From NCBI GenBank assembly GCA_045837725.1, contig JBEWZL010000178.1, positions 62,001 to 126,000 of the forward strand: DNA of 64,000 bases. Direction: 5' to 3'. Within the stretch, counting starts at the first letter, position 1; each line of letters starts with the position of its first letter. Position numbers and translations under genes: made by a program. The notes below the pieces were generated by a model that searched no databases, was not told where the DNA came from, and saw only the letters and a list, made by a program, of their open reading frames with translations. The DNA is from Vermamoeba vermiformis (Eukaryota; Tubulinea; Echinamoebida). This document shows, one piece after another, positions 1-10,777 of this stretch.

Positions 1-2376
1 GAAACAGCAATAAAACCAAATGGAATTTTCCCTTCGGACCTCATTTGTATAATTATGGACTTAGCTGACGTTAACACCTTTCGCTCTCTCGCTCTTACAT
101 GCAAAATGTATTATGAGGCATCGCTGACAACTGCTTATGTAAGCTATTAATATTATCCTCGACATAATTAATTCGAATATGATTACTAACTTCAATTAAC
201 CATTCAGGGAGGAAATCTACCGCTTCTAGATCCAACACGGCTAAAGGATTGTACGCGTAAAAATATTCAATATTTTCCTATTTGGTATTAATATACATTT
301 TTATATTTATTAGGTTTTGGGCTGAAACGCTCTCAACGAGATTTATGCCAAAATTGAACTTCTCTTACATCGCCAGTTTTCAACGCAACAAGGTCTTAGT
401 CAACAATCACGTATTCTTAGAAGGGTCAGTATTTAATCTAAGATACCGGGTACAATATACTAATACAATTTTCAAAGAGAGCTTGGTGTTGCCAAGATGT
501 CTAAAGCTGCATTCATTATGGATCTAACAACGATGACAAAAACAGAAGTTCCGTACGGCTGTGTATTTGCAAACGATTATATCATTAAGAATACAAAAGA
601 AAATGGTGAATATTTCTTTGATTGGGACACATTGGAGGTTTTAGACAAGAATTTCAACGTGTTGCATTCGATCGGTACGGTCAACTTTTGGCATCTGAAA
701 CTTTATCGGTTAATAATCTAACGATCCGAAAACAGCTCGAAAGAATAAAGTTCCCCCGCTTGTATATCAGACCAGCGAGCTGGATCATCCAAATGACATC
801 ATTTTGCTCCACGTTAATCAGAAGTCAGGGGAGAACTCGATCATTTTATCGAACTTGCATTTGAGGGACAAATCCTTCGAGTACGTTTAATTAGAGTCTT
901 ATACTATCTTTATTAATCACTTTATATTTAGAAAACATCTGGACGACTTCGTAGACAGAAAAATAATACTTGAAGTTTATGATCTGAAGACGGCAAGCTT
1001 GATCTTGGAGAGAAAAGTTGAAGCTAACAGAATTCTTGCGTACTATGTAAGTATTTATAAATTATATTATATGTAAAATATAATATTAAATTGGATTAGG
1101 GCAATTGCGTTGTCATGATACGAATCGAACACATCATCGCGTACGACTTGCATTCGAAGCACGAAACAACCCTCAGCGCCGATTGCAAGAATCCTGCAGT
1201 ATATATTAATTATGATGAGGTATTATTGAAGTCTTGCAATTGTTAAAGGCCCCTAACAAAACAATTCAGATCGGACTCGTTGAAAATTTCAAGTTTAAAA
1301 TCTTCAGTCTAAAGGAATTAAGAGAGATAAGAACAATCGATTTGGAGTCAATGTTTAAGTCTATTAACCATGAAGGACAGGTAATCTATATTTGTCGCGA
1401 AAGAAGATCCAATTTGTAACGAATTTTTTGTGCAGATCCAAGCATTGGCCTTCGACGACTATAAGCTCGTTATTACATACGTTCTATCAGGTGCTATTAT
1501 ACACCTCGTAAGGAGTCTGCAGTCACGTACTTTGCTTACATCCATGCATACTCCGTACGATCGGTACTTGGATCCAACAGTACGGCCGAGAGTTCATGTA
1601 ACTCCGAACGGAAAGATCGTTACCGATGCTTTGTAAGTCAATTTACATATCTTTACGGCCAAGATTAATATTCTACTAGAAATCTGACTGTTTATGACTT
1701 CGCGCATCCGTACGTGGCTTCAAATCCAGAACTGTCTATTCCTACCATATATATCGTACGTATACTCCCTTAATAGTCAATAGAATGTTTATTTAAGGCA
1801 ATAACCTCGATTAGAAGGACAGCAAAGTACAAGCGACTTCGATCCGATTGTCCGAATTGAACAAATTCGCGATGGAAAAGCTAAACGTGGCTTTTAACTT
1901 GCTGAGGACACGTACTATTACAACGTAAGTGTTATAGATACTATACTATTACAATAGCGACCCGCTCATTTCTAACTTCCTGATGTAGATCCCGAAACGA
2001 CAGAAAATTCAGAGCCACCTTGTTGTTTTGCGAAACAGGAGGTCCCTCCGAACCATTACTTTCGACTTTATTTTCAGACTGGAAGCTCGAAGAAAATAGA
2101 AGAAGTGCTTGGCAATTGACTATGACCGATCCGACTCAAGTTACCAACGGAGGATTTTTCGCGAGTGTCTTTGAAGGAGATCGTAACAAGTAAGTTCAGT
2201 AGCAGGTTATAGGCTTTGATATGTTAAAAAATGATTATAACTGATTGGTATTTTTTTGTAGCTACCATCTTTCCGTACATGCAGCCATAATCGTCTTTGA
2301 AGAATTTAATTCGAAGAAAAATCAGTGGGAATTTTGCGAGCCTTGCGTTGATGTCGAATATACAAGCTCGAGTTAA
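1..2376 (+). CDS. F-box protein with a probable beta-propeller, 5' end cut by the window edge
   Basis: The first exon is open from base 1 to 138 and reads an F-box-like helix pair (PSDLICIIMDLADVNTFRSL, then ALTCKMYYEAS), the usual pattern of an SCF substrate adaptor that binds Skp1. About ten further exons follow, with GT-AG introns carrying CTAAC/CTAAT near the 3' end. The downstream part looks beta-rich and WD-like (for example IQALAFDDYKLVI near 1436-1475), but I cannot count blades. The last exon ends ...CVDVEYTSSS with TAA at 2374-2376. The true start lies left of the window. The F-box call is good; the propeller is an inference, and the substrate is unknown. Exon joins at 420-490 and 660-740 were chosen only to keep the frame open. 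Confidence 0.7.
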
Positions 2377-2583
2377 CGAAAATGAAGTAAAAATGCTACA
2401 CTATTACCTCGTTGGTTTATGCAAATTGACCGATCACCTTTGGCTGATCATTAGCTGATCTTGGCATTACGCTAACATTACGAGATCCTGTTTAGCAGAG
2501 AAATTTCAGTTTGGCCAAAAAAAATGGCCATGCCAAACTTTCTAGTTTGCAACTTTAAACATAGGATAATACACGTATCAAAC

Positions 2584-4024
2584 ATGTCAGATAGAACCAT
2601 TTATATTACCGGATTGTCTCCCATAGCTACGGAAAAAGACTTGAAAGATCTGTTTTCTTTTTGCGGCAATCTTTTGCGAATTACAATCAGAAGGTAATTT
2701 TAATTTTTAAAACTGATATCAATATTATTAAATATTCTTATTCTGCTTAACGAATCATAGCCTGTGCCTGGAGATTTTTTTCAATTTTAAAATAATAATT
2801 AATTATTAAAATTCAATTATAGCGGCGGAGGAGATACAAATGACGCCTTGATTGAATTCGACGCTGCTTCTGCTTTGGAGATGGCATTGCAATTTTCAAA
2901 TGCGTTAGTAAAGGTAAAAATCATCGATCAGGTTCAAGATTTTCTTACACGTCTATATTTTCTCTAAAAGTGCTCATTATTTATTAAATATCATTATTTT
3001 AGGGCAAAACCATTATGGTGTTTCCATACAGCGAGTCTCCAGAGGCCAAACTTGGACTTGACCAAAAAAAGCAACCGATCCCAGTGCAAAACAGCCCAAA
3101 ATCCAGTCCCGTCGGATCACCTCCGAGCTCTTTATCCATGTCTCCGCCAAAAAATACGACTGTGCCTTCACCAGATAGCACCTCCGCGTCAAAAACCAAT
3201 CCGAACACAGCGATGCTTGTCGAGCCTAAAAAAGTATCACGATCTATTATTGATGAAGACGTATTCAATTTTGACGATTTGCCGCCAAAATCAACTGAAC
3301 CAATCTCCACGGGAACCGTTCCGCAAGGCGACGACTTTAGCAACAAAAATCCAAATGAGCAGCCATCTTCACCGAACAGCAGTAACTACAATAGTATTTC
3401 CCCATCGACTTTAAGCCCTAGAGATAGTCTGAACTTTGAACGATTATCATTGGTACGTAAAATCATTCGACGGATCCATGTGTCTGCGACTGGATCTTGA
3501 CCGTTTTGGAACTTTAAGGATTCAACAAATAATGCTCATTATAGACTCTGCTATATATAGGTGCCTGTTACTAATAATTTTTTAATTTGCAGTCATCACG
3601 AACAGTCTTGATAACGAATTTATGTCCGAACATTTCATCGGATCTCTTCTTCAAATTTTTCGATTTTTGCGGCCCAATGCTATCATATGCTATTGACAAG
3701 TGCGTAAATATTTTAAAGATACGATAGCTTTTTGGATTTTAATACCTGTATTTGCGTAGTGAGTCCCAGTCAGCGCTGATCGAGTTCCGGAGTCAACGTG
3801 CAATTAAAATAGCGTCGCATTTAAATCAATGCAATTTAGGCTCAAAAAGAGTGCAAATAGAGCCTTTTGATTTGAACAAGCACGCAGCGTACTTTGACAA
3901 ACTCGCGCCACATCTGCAACAACGGCCATCAATGTACGATGACAACTTTAGCGACACTGTATCCCCCAGTACCTCTCCTGTAGTCAGTTCATTGTTAGCT
4001 ACCTCACCACCAAAGCACAAATAA
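2584..4024 (+). CDS. Two-RRM protein resembling Vip1/BPA1-type RRM proteins
   Basis: ATG at 2584 opens an RRM whose first strand and helix read RTIYITGLSPIATEKDLKDL followed by FSFCG. This ATEKDL...FFSFCG arrangement is typical of fission yeast Vip1 and plant BPA1-like (ACD11-binding partner) RRM proteins. Introns interrupt the RRM after IRR and after NALVK. A Ser/Pro/Asn-rich linker of roughly 150 residues (3040-3450) follows, then a second RRM of the same type (SSRTVLITNLCP, FFKFFDFCGP, SQSALIEFRSQRAIKIA). The C-terminus is Ser/Thr-rich and ends SPPKHK, stop at 4022-4024. Likely RNA binding or a protein-interaction role; the target is unknown. Two Vip1-type RRMs in one protein is unusual for the family. 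Confidence 0.75.
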
Positions 4025-4387
4025 ATCGCTACGGATTCGATCGGCGAGTAAAATGGAACTGGCGTCAAGTAATGGAGCACTCGTTGGCGAAGCAACAATA
4101 ATAACTGGTAATATAGTAGAACTGCAGGAGCCTGTAATTGCAATTTACTCCGATCCAGATCTTTCAAGTTCGAACTAATGTTTGGAGTTTGGAGTCTGTA
4201 CTCCGTCTCAGCGAAAGAATTCTTGACATTCTTGACCTATGACAGACTGACGGTACAAAATTACCTACGAATTGTGCACGTGTTTTGGATTGGAACGGAA
4301 AGGGAGATTTTTTCTCCTTTTATGGAAGTCAGTTTACGCACTTGTTTACAATAGTTTTATATAATACGCAACACAACAATAGGCACT
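4025..4387. other. Intergenic spacer between two plus-strand genes
   Basis: Moderately AT-rich spacer of 363 bases holding the 3' UTR of the RRM gene and the promoter/5' leader of the next gene. No open reading frame of note, RNA gene or repeat seen. Confidence 0.6.
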
Positions 4388-5841
4388 ATGGCGCAAAATG
4401 ATGCCATACTTCAAAACGTCTGCAACATGGTCAATGACCGTAGCGCCGTGGCACTGACGCAAAAGTACGGATTAGGCATCATGAACGTAACTTGGGAAGA
4501 TAATGGAAGAATAAAAGGCTCGTGCTGGGGTCCTTGTATTTCTGATAGTAAGTAACTATTTCAATCTTAAATAATCCAGCGACAACGAACGGATCTGGTG
4601 CCATCCACAAAAATTCCGAAAATAATTAGAAAATACTAATTTAAATATTTAGTGACACTGCAGGTTAAAAATTCGCGATTGCCCGTCATTCGATCACCAA
4701 ATTTCGAAGACGTAACTTGGGATGTGCCAATGGAAGCGATCCCGCTAGTCGTTGGCAACGAAAAAGGCGGAAGCCTGTCAATTACCACGCTGGAAGATTA
4801 TTTAAAGAACTTCCGCGATTACTTGCACCAACCGTCAAGCTGGGCCGGATCCAAAACTTCGCTGCTCGCTCCTGAACGCGACAGTCACGTGATCATGTCC
4901 GCGCAAGCTTGTTTCTTGCCTATTCCTCAAGGCCAAGAAGCTGTTTTCAACGTTGCAGTCTATAATTATCAATCAACGGCGAAAGATCCCGCTGTACTGG
5001 CCATTGTTGCTTCGAGCCGCGGTACATCCGCTCAAGTTCTTGGTGAAGAAAGTAAGTAGCATATAAAAAGTTTCATACAAATGAAAATCTCATGGGATGA
5101 TTCCCAAATTACGACTTTCTAAATATAGAAATCTGTGTTAGGCGAAAATTATTTATTTTGGCCATTCCGTGTTATCTAACACGCAGTTCAGATAAGCTGT
5201 ATTTCAACGACAATGGTCAAAAGTGCCCGTTTGTGGGTCAAAGACTAAGCGATCATCGCGTTGAGACTGGCAAGACGGATGTGCCTTCAGGTGCGCCAAT
5301 GAGCCAAGAAGAGAAACAACAGAACATGTTGCTCATTATACAAGTGCCGCTGAAGAAGAAACAGCCAATCTTACGCTCTAGCGGTGGGCCTTATCCTCCT
5401 TGCCCTCCAATGGGCGGAGCTCCACCTGGCGGAGCTCTACCACGATCAAACGTTGAAAATGCCGTGATTAAAGTGGGAAAATCAGAAGGACCGTTCGATG
5501 AAATCAAAGGTTTGGAAATTGAACGAGATCCGGATTTTCCAGTTCGCGTGACAGTTCAGTTTTACAAAGCTACTGACAACGGAGTGATGAACGAAGATAA
5601 TATGAAAGAGATTCATGAACAGATTGAAAGTTCCAAGAAATTTGCAGATCATATTGGATCTCTCGTAGTTGAAGGCAAAACGAATAGACCGACCGAACAT
5701 ACTTGGAAACCTGCTAATAATGGTGCTAACAATCAAGCCGTTCATCTTATTCAACCTCAAGTGGCTGGCACTAACGGTCCTTCTGCCGCAACTTCTCCGC
5801 GAGGCAGCAAGAACAAGAAAAACAACTGCGAAGTTTCTTAA
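4388..5841 (+). CDS. Conserved protein of unknown function, cytosolic, Gly/Pro-rich centre
   Basis: ATG at 4388 starts MAQNDAILQNVCNMVNDRSA; about 390 residues over three exons. No signal peptide or membrane segment. The middle has an ordered-looking stretch (LLAPERDSHVIMSAQACFLP, then FNVAVYNYQS), a second one (LYFNDNGQKCPFVGQRLSDHR), a Pro/Gly-rich loop near 5390-5440, and a polar C-terminus ending in a Lys/Asn cluster and CEVS. I do not recognise a named domain. The junction between exons 2 and 3 (5054-5193) is ambiguous: joining 5053 to an acceptor at TTCAG (about 5193) keeps the frame, but an extra small exon in 5130-5175 is possible. Stop at 5839-5841. Confidence 0.7.
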
Positions 5842-5882
5842 GCGTTGATCAAACGCTGCGCTTCTCTCTTGTACATAATAAA
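5841..5882 (+). other. 3' UTR inverted repeat plus poly(A) signal
   Basis: Directly over the end of the stop codon lies AGCGTT-GATCA-AACGCT (5841-5857), a 6-bp stem with a 5-base loop. AATAAA follows at 5877-5882. The AATAAA is the likely polyadenylation signal of the upstream gene; the hairpin's role is unknown. Confidence 0.5.
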
Positions 5883-5978
5883 TTTATTATATTTTTTCCT
5901 TGAATTCGGTTACAATTTTTGAATAGAACAAATCGAACCTCAGATCCGCAAGGAAAAAATTACGCTTTTTTTTTAATA

Positions 5979-8032
5979 CTATATTAGGTTATTAACAACA
6001 TTATCCTTAAATTCTACATAGGCATCAAAAATGACAGGTAACTCGCCGTTGTTTTTGTCGCGATACTGATCGATCAAAATTTGTTTGTCCACTTGCGGAT
6101 GTCGCTTCATGACTTCTTTGACAAACTGTTTGTTGATATAAGCTCCATTATATAGTGCTCCTCCTATTGTCGGCAAGGTTTGGAAAATGCTAAATCCGTA
6201 AATTATGAAGACAAAGCCAAGCGTAATCAACAAGGACCAGAATACTACTCCCGTTAACGATGATTTAGCAAAAAAGCTGGTGAATACGTTTGTTAAGCCT
6301 AGCCATATTACTGATTGGTTGAGGATGATAATTGGTGTCGAATACAATTTAACTGGTGCAAGTCGCTGAGGTGATCCGATCTCCGTTAACTCTCGCTGAC
6401 TGTCTTGAGATTGTACGTCCTGAATAGCATTAATTGAATATATAATTTGGTTATATGAAAAGGGATAATATTATCTACCTCGTTTTCTTCCTTTAACCTC
6501 TTGAATATTGCGGATCGAGCACTATTGTTTGCCATAGTTGCGATAGTAACTACACCAAAAAGAAGGGCCCTCGCTACTATAGACATAGCACCTTGTATGT
6601 ATACAACAGCATAGAAGTTAAAAGCGAAGAAAATCCAAGCGAGCCAAGTTCCACCAGAAATTTTGCCGATCAGATCGTTTACACAAAGAGTGTAGTATTC
6701 GTCGAATCTGAAGAACATCAACTCCTCTTCGCTATACTCGCTTTTCATAGTATTCATGAAATATTTTCGGTACGCGCCGTACTCGCGGTAACGATTTTTC
6801 CTCCTGAAAAACAACATTATTTCCTAAAAAGGCAATGTGAATTCATTACTAACCAGGTACTGTGCATATTATACTGAAGCTCTAGTTCTCGCTTAACTTC
6901 TTCGTAATTCTCGCCTCTGAACGCAGCCTCACGAGCCGCTTAAATTTGGTTAGTTAGATCGGATCTTTTTTTCGAGCGCTTCTTCGTGTAGCTTACTTTG
7001 AAATATTTTCTCGTGTTTACGAAGTCTCCTAGTTAGGAATAATTTGCTGAAAATGAAACAAAATGCGAGAGTAAACATGTAACCGATGACCAAAAAAGAA
7101 GATCAAAAAGTGAATTGCTTCAATAATCTCTTCTTTGCCTCCAAGTGCATGAATAGCATGCTCAAACACTATTAAGATATTAGTAATATTATAAGAGCAT
7201 TCTGTTCTTGCGGATCCGATCCGACTTACGTTCAGAACTGCTAACGAGATACAACGTCAAGCCAATAAGACCAATTAAAGTCAACTCCGATTTAAATGTT
7301 TGAATGATTCCCAATAATGCCTTTTGGTTCTTATGCTCTAAATGCTAAACAAAAGAAATTTCGTCAGTTAAAATTCGTTGATTGATCCGTCGTTGAATTA
7401 TCGAAGTAACTTACGTGCTCGAGCTTATGCGTCGCTACTTCAAATACAGTGCTGAATACTGTAAGGACAGCCATAACAAGCAAAAAGAACGGAAAATTGT
7501 TGATCAGATCGTCTCGAAAACAGCTTGTTGCCATGTAGGCAATGCCATGAGGACAACAATCATACACTTTGTAGCATAGTGATGATATATTGCGACAGTT
7601 CGTTTGAAGCGTAATACTGAGCTCTTTGTGTTCATCAGATGCGTATGTTGTGGATGTACCGTCGCACGTCCAAACGTCCTTCTTCACTGCTCCAAGTACG
7701 ACGAAAGGACACTCGTAAACATTACAGTCGTAGCAATCATAGCCGACCTTAAATATTAAGGCAATTAAACGAGAAATTATAAATAAAAATCGGATGTGGT
7801 TTGATAAGCTTACCAAACAGCTCTCTGCAACGTCTCTGTATTCACATGTACGACCGGAATAAAATAAATTGCATTTGCAAACGCCCAATGAATAATAGCC
7901 GTGGCCTGAGCAATTGGACTGTGGATACTAAACAGCGAAAGATTCATAAGGCTAAAATCAACGATCTCTTGGTTGGCGTATCTTCAGGATACTATGAACT
8001 TGTTGTTATTCGGAGAATAAAATATGTAACCC
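5979..8032 (-). CDS. MLO-like multi-pass membrane protein with EGF-like N-terminus
   Basis: Read right to left. The N-terminal part has an EGF-like module (NCSGHGYYSLGVCKCNLFYS, then GRTCEY) and a Cys-rich lumenal/extracellular region (VGYDCYDCNVYEC...). Membrane helix FPFFLLVMAVLTVFSTVF leads into EVATHKLEH, HLEHKNQKALLGIIQTFKSE and LTLIGLIGLTLYLV. That matches the MLO pattern of a helix, an E-x-x-x-HKL motif, K-KAL...-KxEL and a further helix. GGKEEIIEAIH then corresponds to the MLO ALHQLH loop, and RLRKHEKIF to its basic loop. More helices follow (GGTWLAWIFFAFNFYAVVY; VVFWSLLITLGFVFIIYGFS). QTLPTIGGALYNGAYINKQF resembles the MLO C-terminal STLPLYAIVTQMG region. Stop at 5979-5981. The start codon is not resolved; 8032 is the edge of the last supported exon. 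One frame slip occurs in an A6 run at 7092-7097 (see findings). The MLO call rests on motif order and is fairly strong. Confidence 0.75.
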
Positions 8033-8226
8033 TGGTTTTTTCGTTGATGCGGAGAACAACGAGCGTGTTCTTGCTTTCTAAAGCCACGTGATCGGCTCAA
8101 CAAGCATGTCTATCAACTCAAACGAATAATGATGCGCTCAATCCCCTGTGGTTTTGAAAAGAGATCTGCATTAATCTTTACGTTTATTAGTTGTTCCTTA
8201 TAATATCGATAGCAATCCGGTATACA

Positions 8227-10465
8227 TTAGTTGTTATTGTTGTTTTGAGCTCCGCCGCTAATTTTGAAAAACATTTTGTTCATAATAGTGAAAATTAACG
8301 CTTTCGGCAACTTTGAAAATTGGTCTTCGTGCTTCGTACTAACGTTGAAATAATTATCCGTGATATACTTAATCGCAATTCTTTTCAATTCATTGTCTTG
8401 GTTCTTATGCGCATTCAACACCAGATCCAAACAAGTGTCGTCAGTAATATCGTCCATGACTGTCTTTTCCAACGCATTGAGCAAAGCTGTATGATTAACA
8501 CTAGGATTTGTTTCCTTAGCGAGCATTAAATACGATGCCATTGATAATATTGAAACGCAAGTGTTCGGATTGGCAATGTGCTCGTACGAATTCGTGTAAA
8601 AATATTCGACTAACGCGTTGAGTTCTTCTTGATTGAAGCCTTTAATCTCAATCACACCTATAATAATACTCATTAGTATCTCGTATTATCAAAAATATTA
8701 ATATCGTTGGAATAATTATCCGTGATATCATTCGATTTTGACATCCGGATCGCACTAAAAAATTTCGTGCTTCAAAAATGCTCCAACGAAACATTATTAT
8801 TAACGATATCATTATGAAAGTATTAATTAAGAGTAATATAATTAGATTGTACCTTCGCTGGCTTCCTTCAAATTGGAATTCAAGCACGAATTAATGTAGT
8901 CACAACGAGCAGCAACGACCAGTTTGTGGACTTTCACTGAAAACGCGGGATTATTCTCGTCCGAACCACCGGACTTTAGGACCAAATCTCCCGTTAAATC
9001 TCGATGTTCCAACAACCGTTGAGCCACGGAAAGAAATCTTTCTTGCGCTGTCATTTTTAGTTCTTTCTCTGAATCCATTTCGAGCAACGGAGAAAGCTCC
9101 TTGGGCTTATTTTTCCAAATTTGGAAATCAGCGAATGTTTCCTCGTCGACCACCGCTCGAACTTTTTCTATAATTGGAGCTGAAGCTGGAACTTGGTATA
9201 AGTACTGCAGGACTGCTCGTTTGTGATTTTCGTTCATGAATGGCAATTTTACCAAATTAGGCAATACGTTGAATAATTTTTCACGTTGGAGAATTCTGAC
9301 CAATTGTGCCATCGCGTATTTTTTCAATACCGAGCATTCCAAAATCATCGATATTTGAAGAACTTGCGAAATTTCAGTCAAATTCACGATGACTTCGCGA
9401 ACGCCGAATTGAATCGCGTTAATAATTTTGTGCCATAATTGCTGATCGTCAGTGATGCGGAATAATTCTTCTTGAAAGTGTGCCTCCAGTAACTTCGGAG
9501 CAGACACTTTGATGATCGGTGAATAAATTTGATAAATTTGATGAATTTTCACGTCGTGCACGTGGTCGATCAGCGACAGCATTTTGGTTTTCCATTTTTC
9601 CTCTTCAACATTTTTAGTACTTAGTCCGGGTGAAGTATCCACCATTTCTTTGTCACTAAGCACTATAATATTATATTTTTATTAGTATACGTTCTTCAGT
9701 AATTAAGAAAAATTACGGACGCTTGATCCGTCGTTAGGTGAAAGAAATAAATTGAAGTTTTTTGCTTACATTCGCATATTAACTCCATAGCATTGCCAAT
9801 ATGTATATCCGCAATTGCACTGACTTCGATATATCTAATATTACGTTCAGCAGCGAAAGCTTCGGCATCGTACGTGGAAACTTTTCGATCTTCGAGATCT
9901 GAATCGAAATATTCGCGTTAATATTTTTTTATGGCTAGAGAAAAATTTTTCTTTACCTATTTTGTTGCCTATTAAAATGAATTGGCACTTATCTTCCGGA
10001 GAAATGTTTTTCTTGGCTTCATCGATCCAAGTCGGGAGGTTGTTAAACGAATCGAGGTTTGTAACGTCGAAAACGAATATTACAATCACGGCTTTACGAT
10101 AATATGCTGCTGAAATAGCGCGATAGCGTTGCTGGCCGGCTAAATAAAAATTTAAATTACGTTTAATTTCAAATAAATTTGAATTCGCTTGAAATATATT
10201 TTAATAATTACGCTATAATTACCTGTATCCCATATTTGCAATTTAGCTTCGATAAGGTGGTTTCTAACAATTTTGCTACCGAATTCTACGCCGATCGTTG
10301 CGTGTTGGTCAGCTCTTGGCTCAACATCGAGAAATCTATTTAAAATACAAGTTTTTCCTACTCTAGATTCGCCAACCATCACAACTAAGCAAGTTTTGGT
10401 TAAAGTCTTTGCCGCATCTAACGGTTAAGCTTACTTTTATATAACGGCAAGTCGTTGTCAGCCAT
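8227..10465 (-). CDS. Rab-type small GTPase fused to two BTB domains
   Basis: ATG at 10465 starts MADNDLPLYK; exon 2 continues IVMVGESRVGKTCILNRF (G1). Then come HATIGVEFG (switch I with the Rab IGVEF signature), WDT-AGQQRYRAISAAYYRKA (G3 and Rab-type switch II), IGNKI-DLED (G4 NKxD split by an intron) and IEVSAI (G5). After about 170 residues the protein continues into a helical region resembling a degenerate BTB/BACK (VHDVKIHQIYQIYSPIIKVS onward). A clearer BTB follows: DLVLKSGG, FSVKVHKLVVAARCDYINS, IKGFNQEELNALVEYFYT, and LSMASYLMLA. Stop at 8227-8229. RhoBTB proteins have a GTPase-BTB-BTB layout, but this G domain carries Rab, not Rho, hallmarks. The catalytic Gln of AGQ is kept. There is no C-terminal prenylation cysteine (ends GGAQNNNNN). 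Probably a Cullin-3 adaptor; that is inference. Confidence 0.8.
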
Positions 10466-10777
10466 TGTTAATGCTCGCGATGAATTGGTACTAATGCTGG
10501 ATCACTCTTCAAATTATTTTGCACTGTTTCAAATTTACGTTGGGTATTTTGTCGTTCACTGAAAATTACTTATTTGAAAATTCGCGTTATCTTATTGGCG
10601 AAGATAACACATTCACTCACGATAAATACAACTACACATCCATGAGTGCTTCACCAAATGTCGCTATTACTCGTTGGGCAAAGAACTCGGAACGAACGTG
10701 GTATTGTTCGTTGATCACGTGGAGTATTTTAGATTTTGCATTCAAACTCAGTTTATATTATTTATGTTACAAATTGT
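10466..10777. other. Intergenic spacer
   Basis: Spacer of 312 bases between two minus-strand genes: the promoter of the Rab-BTB gene and the 3' flank of the NTPase gene. The plus-strand reading frame across 10519-10860 overlaps the last exon of the minus gene and shows no recognisable domain; I treat it as chance. Confidence 0.5.
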
